Shown here one piece after another: positions 1-6,638 of a stretch of DNA of 12,821 nt (the stretch's first letter is position 1; the number at the start of each line of letters is the position of its first letter). Source of the stretch: F1-120-MAGs118 sp013360535 (GTDB lineage: Bacteria; Planctomycetota; UBA1135; GCA-002686595); the NCBI GenBank assembly GCA_026647215.1, contig JAPKHC010000065.1:1-12821 (forward strand). The letters run 5' to 3'. Position numbers and translations under genes: made by a program. The notes under the pieces are model-generated. The model did no database searches, was not told where the DNA came from, and was given only the letters and a program-made list of their open reading frames with translations.

Positions 1-531
1 CACGGTGCGGCGATCGTGCTGCGCGCCGACGCGAACCAGGGCTACGACCTGCGGGCGCTGGCGCGCTTTTGCGAGCGCATGGAGGCGCTCGACATCGAGT
101 TGCTCGAGCAGCCGACGCGGCCGGAGCTCGACGCCGAGCTGCTGGCGTTCCCCAAGCCGCTGCGCGACCGTTTCGTCGCCGACGAGAGCGTGCACGACGA
201 GCACGGCCTCAAGCGCCTGCAGCAGCTCGGCCTCCCCTACGGCGGCATCAACATCAAGCTGATGAAGACCGGCGGCCTGCGCGGTGCGCTGCGACTGGCG
301 CGGCTCGCGGAGCGCGCGAAGCTGCGCCTGATGTGGGGCTGCATGGACGAAAGCGTGCTCGGCATCGCCGCCGCGCTGCACGGCGCGTTCGCCAACCCCG
401 CGACGACCTGGCTCGACCTCGACGGCAGCTTCGACCTCGCCGAAGACCCGTTTTCCGGCGGATTTTCGCTCGATGGCGACCGCCTGAGCACGCTCGCGAC
501 GCCGGGACTGGGTGTGGAGCCACGCGCATGA
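1..531 (+). CDS. Dipeptide epimerase (enolase superfamily), C-terminal part
   Basis: The reading frame is open from the first base, so the gene starts upstream and only the last 176 residues are present. They form the C-terminal half of the enolase-superfamily barrel. In order I see DANQGY (metal-ligand Asp, nt 28-45), ELLEQP (second ligand), VADES (third ligand), NIKLMKTGG (the general-base Lys strand), WGCMDES, and DLD at nt 415-423. In L-Ala-D/L-Glu epimerases (YcjG/YkfB type) the DxD on the eighth strand binds the dipeptide amino group, so this motif favours a dipeptide epimerase over a muconate or mandelate-type enzyme. The protein would be cytoplasmic and would invert the second residue of a dipeptide, as in murein-peptide recycling. 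Its stop overlaps the next gene's start (ATGA, 528-531), which suggests translational coupling. Exact dipeptide specificity cannot be read from this part. Confidence 0.88.
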   Translation, partial: HGAAIVLRADANQGYDLRALARFCERMEALDIELLEQPTRPELDAELLAFPKPLRDRFVADESVHDEHGLKRLQQLGLPYGGINIKLMKTGGLRGALRLARLAERAKLRLMWGCMDESVLGIAAALHGAFANPATTWLDLDGSFDLAEDPFSGGFSLDGDRLSTLATPGLGVEPRA

Positions 532-2156
532 GTCGCGCGATCGATCGCCGCCGTTTTCTCGTCGCCTCGGGTGCGTTGCTCGCCACGAGCGCCTGTCGCG
601 CGCCAGCTGGCGAGACCGAGTGCGAGCTGCTGCTCGCGGGCGCGACGGTTGTCGATGGCACGGGCCGCGAGCCCTTCGTCGCGGACGTCGGCCTGCGCGC
701 CGGCCGCATCCACTTCATCGGCACCGGCAACCCGCGGCGCGCGCGACGCGTGCTCGACGTGTCGGGGCTCGTGCTGGCTCCGGGCTTCGTCGACATCCAC
801 ACGCACTCCGACCGCACGATCTTCGAGTGGCCGCTCGCGCCCAGCCGCATCCGTCAGGGCTGCACGACGGAAATCACCGGGAATTGCGGGGGTTCTGCGG
901 CCCCGCACGCGGACGACGGCGGGCGCTGGAGCGATGTCGAGAGCTACCGCAGCGCGTGGAACACGTACGGAACCGCGCTCAACCAGGCTCTGCTCGTCGG
1001 CCAAGGCACACTGCGCCGCGGCGTCGTCGGCGAGGTCGATCGGCCTGCGACGGAGGAGGAGCGCGCGGAGATCGTGCGGCGCTTCGGGCGTGCGCTCGAC
1101 CAAGGTGCGTGGGGCCTGTCGACGGGCCTCGAGTACGTCCCGGGGCTTTACACGCCGCAGGAGGAGGTGCTCGATCTCGTGCGTGCCGCGGGCGCGCGGG
1201 GCGTGCTCTACGCGACGCACATGCGCAGCGAAGAAGCGGAGCTGCTGGAAGCGCTCGACGAGGCTCTCGGCACCGCGCGCGCTGGCAATGCGCGCCTGCA
1301 GGTGTCGCACTTGAAGGCCGCGGGCAAGCACAACTGGAAGCTGCAGGACGACGCGGTCGCGCGCATCGAGCGCGAGCGCGCGGCCGGGCTCGACGTCGCG
1401 ATCGACGTGTATCCGTACACGGCGTACTCGACGACGCTGACGATCCTGCTCGAGCCGTGGGCACGCGAGGGTGGCGACGAAGCGTTGCTCGCGCGCCTGC
1501 GCGATCCGGCGCAGCGGGAGCGCATCGTGCGCGAGGTCGCCCCGCGCGTCGACACCGAGCTCGGCGGCTTCGAATTGATCGTCATCAGCAGTGTCGGCGA
1601 TTCGGCGGCGCAAGAGTGCGTCGGGAAGAACCTCGACGAGCTCGCCATGGCGTGGGGCGTCGCACCTGGCGAAGCGTTTGCGCGCGTGCTCGAGCGCGGC
1701 GGCGCGGACGTCGGGTACGTCGGCCACGGCATGAGCGAGGAGAATGTCGAGCGCCTGCTCGCGCATCCGCTCGTGATGGTCGGCTCCGACGGCCGCAGCA
1801 TGGCGCCGACCGGCAGCGCCGCGAACGACCGGCCGCATCCGCGTTCGTATGGCACGTTTCCGCGGGTCTTGGGCCGTTACGTGCGCGAACGCAAGGTGCT
1901 CGACCTGCCGACGGCGATCGCGAAGATGAGCTCGATCCCGGCGGAGCGCATCGGCCTCACGGATCGTGGGCGCATCGAAACAGGACTCGCCGCGGATCTC
2001 GTACTGTTCGATCCGGCGAGCGTGGCGGACCGCGCGACCTTCGAGGATCCGCAGCGGTATCCGATCGGGATCGAGCACGTCTTCGTCAACGGCGTGGCCG
2101 TCGTCGAGCGCGGCGAGCCGACCGGCGCGCGTCCGGGTAGGCTGCTGCGACGATGA
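528..2156 (+). CDS. D-aminoacylase / N-acyl-D-amino-acid deacylase, exported
   Basis: This is a 542-aa amidohydrolase-superfamily enzyme that removes acyl groups from N-acyl-D-amino acids. The metal-site residues are visible: HTH (His91, His93), GNCGG with Cys120, THMRSEE with His231, QVSHLKA with His261, and GSDGRS with Asp421. The Cys, the two His 30 apart and the late Asp follow the order and the 30-residue spacing known for D-aminoacylase. The C-terminal LTDRGRIETGLAADLV and VNGVAVVERG strands are also typical of the family. The start at 528 is chosen because a GGAG (513-516) lies 11 nt upstream and because the ATGA overlap couples it to the epimerase. The N-terminus carries a Tat-type DRRRFLV motif (residues 6-12) and a short hydrophobic stretch ending in TSAC (Cys23), so it may be a Tat-exported lipoprotein, although the lipobox is weak. 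The neighbouring epimerase supports a role in D-amino-acid peptide catabolism. Confidence 0.9.
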   Translation: MSRAIDRRRFLVASGALLATSACRAPAGETECELLLAGATVVDGTGREPFVADVGLRAGRIHFIGTGNPRRARRVLDVSGLVLAPGFVDIHTHSDRTIFEWPLAPSRIRQGCTTEITGNCGGSAAPHADDGGRWSDVESYRSAWNTYGTALNQALLVGQGTLRRGVVGEVDRPATEEERAEIVRRFGRALDQGAWGLSTGLEYVPGLYTPQEEVLDLVRAAGARGVLYATHMRSEEAELLEALDEALGTARAGNARLQVSHLKAAGKHNWKLQDDAVARIERERAAGLDVAIDVYPYTAYSTTLTILLEPWAREGGDEALLARLRDPAQRERIVREVAPRVDTELGGFELIVISSVGDSAAQECVGKNLDELAMAWGVAPGEAFARVLERGGADVGYVGHGMSEENVERLLAHPLVMVGSDGRSMAPTGSAANDRPHPRSYGTFPRVLGRYVRERKVLDLPTAIAKMSSIPAERIGLTDRGRIETGLAADLVLFDPASVADRATFEDPQRYPIGIEHVFVNGVAVVERGEPTGARPGRLLRR

Positions 2157-4114
2157 GCGCCGATCAGCAGCGAGCACGCGCGCCAGCGGGAAGCGCCGAG
2201 CCAGCGAGCAGGAATACCGAGCCAGAGCAATTTTTTCTGCAAACGGCGGCCTGCGTCGACGGCGTGGCCGTCGACGCAGACCGCCGTTTGCAGAAAAAAC
2301 TGCTCTGGCTCGGTATTCCTGCTCGCTGGCTCGGCTGCTGGTTGCTGATCGCGACGATCGCAAGCGCCCAGTCGTCGGCCGAGCGCGCACTCGAGGACAT
2401 CCGTCGCGAGAAGGACACCGTCGATCGCCGCGCGTTCCTGCAGCTCGTCAACGCCCGCGATGAGCGTGCGCTCGAACGCATCCTGCTCGTGCCGCCGCTG
2501 CTCGCGGACGAGGACACGCTCGCTTCCGCCTACGGTTCGCTGACGTGGTTCCTGCGCACGGAGCTCGAGGAGCGCGCGGTGTCGTACCTGATGCGCGAGG
2601 CCCTGCACGGCCGCAGTCCTGCGCACCAGCACTCCGCGACGCGGGCGCTCGCTCGTTGCGGCGACGTGGCGGTCGAGCGGCTCGAGCGCATCGCGCGCAC
2701 GCACGACGACGCGACCTGCCGCTCGCTTGCGCTGACGCCGCTCCTTCCGCGCTTCGTGGGCACGAACGATGCGGCCACGCTGCGGCTCCTCCTGCGCGCC
2801 GCGACGCTCGCTCCAGAGCAGCAGAGCGGTGTCGCCGCGTTGCTCGGTCAGTTCCGCGATCGTGAGGCGCAGCGGCTGCTCGCCGAACGCGCCAAGGACG
2901 CGGCCGCGAGCGAGGCCTGGCGTGTGCTCGCGGTCGACTGCCTCGCGGCGATCGAGGGCGAGTACGCGGCGGCGGCGCTGCGCGAGTCGGGGCTCGCGAG
3001 CCGTGGCGCAGCGCAACTGCGTGCGCTCAAGGTGCTCGCCGAGCGCGATCCCGAAGCGGCACTGATCGGCCTGCGCAGGCTCGTCGAGGTCGGTGACGAA
3101 GCCGAGGCCACCGAGGCGATCCTGACGCTCTCGGCCTTGCGCGACGCGAGTCCGGACTGGGTCGAGGAGCTCGGCCGCATCGCACGTTCGGCCTCGACGG
3201 CCGCGCGCATGGCGACGGTGAGCGCGCTGGCACGCGTGCGGACGCGGGAGTCGCTGCACGTGCTGCACGAGACGCTCGGCGACCCGGACTGGCGCGTGCA
3301 GTTGCTCGCCGTGCAGGCCGTGAATGCCTTCCGCGAGAAGGATTCGCTGCCACGCCTGATCGCGGCGCTCGCGGGCGCCCGCCGCCGCGTGGCCGACGAG
3401 ATCCTGCTCGGCCTGCGCCTCGCCACGGGCGTCGACCACGGTCGCAGCGCGGCTGCCTGGGACGCGTGGTGGCGCGCGGAGGGCCGTGGGTTCGAGCTCG
3501 TCGCGCGCGACGAGGGCCTGCGGCGCGAGCGCGAGCGCGAGGCGCGCCGCACCGACGCGGGCGGCCCGCGAACGGCGACGTTCTATGGCCTGAAGCTCGA
3601 GAGCGACCGCGTCGGGTTCGTGATCGACATCTCGCGCTCGATGGGCGAGCCGGCCTTCGGCGAGCGCTCGAGCACGGGCGCGCGAACCAAGCTCGACGTC
3701 GCGAAGGAACAGCTCACGGGCCTGCTCGCGGCGCTCGTCGGCGACGTGCACTTCAACATCGTCGCGTTCTCGACGCGCGTATGGCCCTGGCGCAATTCGC
3801 TCGTGCAGCTCAGCGAGGGCGAGCGCGACCTCGCGCTGTCCTACGTGCGCGGACTGGCGCTCGAAGGTGGCACGGCGATCTACGACGGGCTCGACCGCGC
3901 CTTGGCTGACCCCGACGTCGACACGCTGTACGTGCTCACCGACGGCGAACCCTCGGGCGGAACCGTCACGCGCATCGACCAGATTCGCGAGTTGATCGGC
4001 GAGAAGGCCCGCACGCGGCTCGTGCGCATCCACGGCGTCGCGGTCGGCGAGCCGTCGGTGCTGCTCGAAGGGCTCGCGCTCGACACGGGCGGGCAGTATC
4101 GCTTCGTGCCCTGA
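2153..4114 (+). CDS. Secreted HEAT-repeat and von Willebrand factor A domain protein
   Basis: As read from the ATG that overlaps the previous stop (ATGA, 2153-2156), the protein has 653 aa. Residues 1-45 are encoded largely by a giant palindrome. A credible signal peptide runs from about residue 46 (QKKLLWLGIP, then CWLLIATIASA) with cleavage expected before Gln73. Residues about 80-450 are Ala/Leu/Arg-rich helical repeats of HEAT type, closing with WDAWW. Residues about 485-653 form a vWA domain with a complete MIDAS: DISRS (Asp492, Ser494, Ser496), GGT (Thr574) and LTDGE (Asp597). It probably binds a divalent metal and a protein partner outside the cytoplasmic membrane; no C-terminal membrane anchor is seen. 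A TTG at 2288, within the right arm of the palindrome, would give a normal signal peptide start (LQKKLLWLG), but I see no Shine-Dalgarno there. The function is unknown beyond protein-protein binding. Either start keeps the mature protein unchanged. Confidence 0.85.
   Translation: MSADQQRARAPAGSAEPASRNTEPEQFFLQTAACVDGVAVDADRRLQKKLLWLGIPARWLGCWLLIATIASAQSSAERALEDIRREKDTVDRRAFLQLVNARDERALERILLVPPLLADEDTLASAYGSLTWFLRTELEERAVSYLMREALHGRSPAHQHSATRALARCGDVAVERLERIARTHDDATCRSLALTPLLPRFVGTNDAATLRLLLRAATLAPEQQSGVAALLGQFRDREAQRLLAERAKDAAASEAWRVLAVDCLAAIEGEYAAAALRESGLASRGAAQLRALKVLAERDPEAALIGLRRLVEVGDEAEATEAILTLSALRDASPDWVEELGRIARSASTAARMATVSALARVRTRESLHVLHETLGDPDWRVQLLAVQAVNAFREKDSLPRLIAALAGARRRVADEILLGLRLATGVDHGRSAAAWDAWWRAEGRGFELVARDEGLRREREREARRTDAGGPRTATFYGLKLESDRVGFVIDISRSMGEPAFGERSSTGARTKLDVAKEQLTGLLAALVGDVHFNIVAFSTRVWPWRNSLVQLSEGERDLALSYVRGLALEGGTAIYDGLDRALADPDVDTLYVLTDGEPSGGTVTRIDQIRELIGEKARTRLVRIHGVAVGEPSVLLEGLALDTGGQYRFVP
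2161..2351. repeat. Long near-perfect palindrome inside the vWA gene start
   Basis: Core arms 2195-2263 and 2267-2335 are reverse complements over 69 nt with two mismatches (2230/2300 and 2250/2280). They are separated by the 3-nt loop GTG at 2264-2266. An outer pair, 2161-2176 with 2336-2351, continues the pairing at 14 of 16 positions, but the left side has 18 extra bases (2177-2194). The core is 141 nt, a multiple of three, starts on a codon boundary, and has no stop in the vWA reading frame. T6 precedes and A6 follows the inner stem, the reverse of an intrinsic terminator, and being palindromic it is no terminator on the minus strand either. It could be an in-frame palindromic repeat element, or an inverted duplication of the original signal-peptide coding region. 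As RNA it would form a stem of about 69 bp between two coupled genes. Confidence 0.95.
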
Positions 4115-4143
4115 GCGCGGCTTCTCCCCGGCGGCGTGCGCGC

Positions 4144-4149
4144 TATCCT
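4144..4149 (+). promoter_or_regulatory. Possible -10 box just upstream of the amidohydrolase-like gene
   Basis: TATCCT sits 7 nt before the ATG at 4157, where transcription would begin at or next to the start codon. No good -35 box is seen 16-18 nt upstream, so this rests on a single hexamer, plus the absence of a Shine-Dalgarno sequence for this gene. Confidence 0.3.
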
Positions 4150-4156
4150 GCGCGCG

Positions 4157-5077
4157 ATGGCCAGTGTCCTTCGATCGATCCCGGGCGTGTGTGATGTCGA
4201 GCTCGTGCGCGGCCCCGCCGCCACCGCCGACGCCCCGCCGACCCTGTTCCTCGAGGTCGCGCACGGTGCGACGCGCGCGAGCGACTTCGACGAGCTGCGG
4301 GCCGCGCTCGTCGGGGACTACCCCGCGGACCTGAAGGACTTCTTCTTCGTCAACACGGACGTCGGTGCGCCCGAGCTCGCGCTCGGCGTCGCCTCGGCCG
4401 TCGTCGCCGCCCGCCCCGACGCTGTCGCGCTCGTCGTGCGCTGCCGCGTCCCGCGCACGTTCCTCGACTGCAACCGCCGCATCGAGCGCGACACGCTGCC
4501 GAAGTCGACCAAGTCCGGCGAGATGACGCCCGGCCTGCAGCCGTGGGTGCGCGACGCCCGCGACCGCGCGCTGCTGCTCGATCGCTACTTCGCGTACCGC
4601 ACGACGGTCACCGCGGCCTTCGAGGACGTGCGCCAGCGCCGCGGTCCGACGCTGTTCGTGCACACCTACGCGCCGCGTTCGATCGATGTGGCCGTCGATT
4701 TCGACATCGCGAAGAGCCTGCGCGCAGCCTACGCGCCGGAGCAACTCGAGCGCTGGACCTTGCGCTCCGAGGTCGACCTGATCACGTGCGACCCCGACGG
4801 CATCGACCTCGCGCTGCCCGGGCTCGCCGACCGCGCCGAGCAGGAGTTCCGCGCCGCCGGTTTCCAGGTGACGAGCAACACCGCTTATCCCCTGCACCCC
4901 GTCACGCTCGCGCACGAGTTCGCCAGCCAGCGCCCGGCCTCGACCCTGTGCCTCGAAGTGCGCCGCGACCTGCTCGTGAAGGAGTTCGTGCCCTTCGTCG
5001 AGCTTCCGATCGACCCCGCGCGCGTCGCGCTCGCCGCCGCTCCGCTCGCGCGCGCGGTGACGCCGTTCGTGCCGTAG
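4157..5077 (+). CDS. N-formylglutamate amidohydrolase-like protein
   Basis: This is a 306-aa protein of the N-formylglutamate amidohydrolase (HutG/FGase) family, which cleaves N-formyl-glutamate or related N-acyl amino acids and has a zinc-peptidase-like fold. Visible family landmarks are VAHGAT (His36), FFVNTDVGAPELA (Asp68), the hallmark RTFLDCNRR (Asp104, Asn106, Arg107), VHTYAPRS (His169) and LCLEVRRDLL (Glu267). His36, Asp68 and His169 are candidate metal ligands by position. The length is slightly above the usual 260-290 aa. An in-frame GTG at 4136 is possible, but ATG 4157 is preferred because it follows a -10-like TATCCT and starts directly before the first conserved segment. No histidine-degradation genes are nearby, so a true Hut role is not supported. 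Together with the upstream D-aminoacylase it suggests general N-acyl-amino-acid use. Its TAG lies 3 nt from the stop of the convergent BatD-like gene. Confidence 0.75.
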   Translation: MASVLRSIPGVCDVELVRGPAATADAPPTLFLEVAHGATRASDFDELRAALVGDYPADLKDFFFVNTDVGAPELALGVASAVVAARPDAVALVVRCRVPRTFLDCNRRIERDTLPKSTKSGEMTPGLQPWVRDARDRALLLDRYFAYRTTVTAAFEDVRQRRGPTLFVHTYAPRSIDVAVDFDIAKSLRAAYAPEQLERWTLRSEVDLITCDPDGIDLALPGLADRAEQEFRAAGFQVTSNTAYPLHPVTLAHEFASQRPASTLCLEVRRDLLVKEFVPFVELPIDPARVALAAAPLARAVTPFVP

Positions 5078-5080
5078 GCG

Positions 5081-6490
5081 CTACACGCGGAAGTGCACGC
5101 GGTCGAGCTCGCGCACGGTCGCTCGCGCGCGTTCGACGATCTCCTTCGGCGCCTTGCTGCCGTAGGTCGACGCCGCGAACGTGCGGGCGAGCTCGGTCGC
5201 GCGTTGGGCGAGCTCCGCGGGCGCGCCGGCCTTCTCCAGCCGCGCCGCCAGGTCCTCGCGGGTAACCTCGGCGACGTCGCAGTCCAGGCGCGCCGCGAGG
5301 TAGGCCGGATAGAGCCGCGTGACGTCGCCGCCGGGGCGAATCAGCCCGAGCTCGAAGTCCGCCGCCTTCGCGTGCTCTTCCGCCGCCGGCATCGAGGCCT
5401 TGCGGCGCGCGCGCAGGAGCAGCGCGACCAGCACGACGACACCGACGGCGACGCCGACGTAGAGCGCAAGGTCGGAGCCCTGCGTGGGCTGTTCGACGGG
5501 AATGTCGAGAGGCAGGGAGGCCGGGGTCATGGGTTGGGAAGCCTTGGTCACGAGAATGCGCAAGGGAAGGGGCAACGTCCCTTCCATTACATAACGGGCC
5601 GGTTCGTTGGGGTCGAACCACGCAAATTCGATCCGCGGCACGTCGCGGACGCGCTCCGACACGGCCGAAAGTTCGGCCTCGAGCCGGAAACGGCCCGCAT
5701 CGCGCTCTTCACGCTGCGAAAGCAGGCGAAAACCGTCGAGCCGCGCGACGTCCGGGGCGGCGAAGGTCTCGAAGTTGCCCTCGCCTTCGATCGTCACGAC
5801 CAGCTGGACCGTTCCGCCGAGCTCGACCTCGCGCGGACTCGCCTCGGCCGCGAGCCTGAACTGCCCGACGGCGCCGCCAAAGTGCGGCGGCCGGTCCTTT
5901 TCGGGCAGGGCGAGCACGTTCACTGCCGCTGGCCTGCCGCGCACGAGCCCCTCGACCACGTGCACCGGCGTGCGCCCGCGCAGCAGGTCGTCGGTCCATT
6001 CGGTCGCGAACGCGAGCTTCAGCTCGGTGCGCGCAAGCTGCAGCTCCCCCGCCGAATCCGGCACGAGCCGCGCGCGAAAGCCCCACACCGAAAAGCTGGC
6101 GCCGTCGCGCGGCTCGACCCCGAACGCGACGGCGCGCGCCACCTCGCCCTCGAGCGCAAACGTCAGCGCCTTCGCCGCTTCCGGCTCCACGAGCCGCCAC
6201 GCGCCCGCGCCGAGCCAGTCCGTCGTCACCTGCACCGACTGGTCGAGCGTGCGCTGGAAGAGCGGCGCCTGCTCCTTGGCCGCGAACCCCGCCTCGAGCC
6301 CCCAGCGCACGGTCACCTCGACCGGCACGCCGACATACGTTTCCGCCCGCGCCGGAACGACCTCGACGAAGGCCTTGCCGCCGCCCGTCAGGTCGCGCAC
6401 CTCGCCGCCCGCGAGCCCGACCTGCCGCCCACGCGCCGCGCCTGCGGCGAGAGCCACGCACACGAGCAGCGACATCGAACGGCGGAACAC
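5081..6490 (-). CDS. BatD-like membrane protein
   Basis: This 469-aa protein has a start near GTG 6490; ATG 6475 is the alternative and gives a cleaner signal peptide. Residues about 1-22 are an export signal (SLLVCVALAAGAARG). A long beta-rich extracytoplasmic region follows, with FVEVVPARAETYVGVPVEV near the N-terminus and a second similar segment (ASPREVELGGTVQLVVTIEG) in the middle. Both read like the repeated oxygen-tolerance (BatD) beta domains. One membrane helix lies at about residues 341-362 (LYVGVAVGVVVLVALLL), then Arg/Lys and a C-terminal cytoplasmic helical domain of about 105 aa. BatD proteins normally accompany BatA/BatB vWA proteins and a MoxR ATPase; none lies next to it here. 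An AGGA 11 nt upstream of the GTG is a possible ribosome site. The family call rests on architecture and short motifs, so it is moderate. Confidence 0.6.
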   Translation of the reverse strand: MFRRSMSLLVCVALAAGAARGRQVGLAGGEVRDLTGGGKAFVEVVPARAETYVGVPVEVTVRWGLEAGFAAKEQAPLFQRTLDQSVQVTTDWLGAGAWRLVEPEAAKALTFALEGEVARAVAFGVEPRDGASFSVWGFRARLVPDSAGELQLARTELKLAFATEWTDDLLRGRTPVHVVEGLVRGRPAAVNVLALPEKDRPPHFGGAVGQFRLAAEASPREVELGGTVQLVVTIEGEGNFETFAAPDVARLDGFRLLSQREERDAGRFRLEAELSAVSERVRDVPRIEFAWFDPNEPARYVMEGTLPLPLRILVTKASQPMTPASLPLDIPVEQPTQGSDLALYVGVAVGVVVLVALLLRARRKASMPAAEEHAKAADFELGLIRPGGDVTRLYPAYLAARLDCDVAEVTREDLAARLEKAGAPAELAQRATELARTFAASTYGSKAPKEIVERARATVRELDRVHFRV

Positions 6491-6638
6491 GGCTTCGGAA
6501 GTCCTTTTGGGGGGCCGAGCAAGCTAGCCGCCGGGCGTCGCCGTGCCTACAGAACGCTCGCCCGTCCGCGCCGGTGTCGGCCAGCGCGGGAACGTGCGCA
6601 CTTGCGGAGGACGGGGATTGCGAGCGATACCCAAGAGC

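Noticed and set aside
2231..2299. Palindrome core read as an intrinsic terminator
   Set aside because: The T6 run precedes the inner stem and A6 follows it on both strands, the wrong polarity for termination, and the reading frame of the next gene runs through it.
237..2390. Minus-strand open frame of about 700 codons opposite the epimerase and deacylase
   Set aside because: No recognisable motif; it mirrors third-position GC bias of the well-supported plus-strand genes.
1877..4915. Minus-strand open frame of about 1000 codons opposite the vWA and amidohydrolase genes
   Set aside because: The translation is Arg/Glu/His-rich low-complexity sequence typical of the antisense of GC-rich genes. 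The plus-strand genes have complete domains and motifs over the same DNA.
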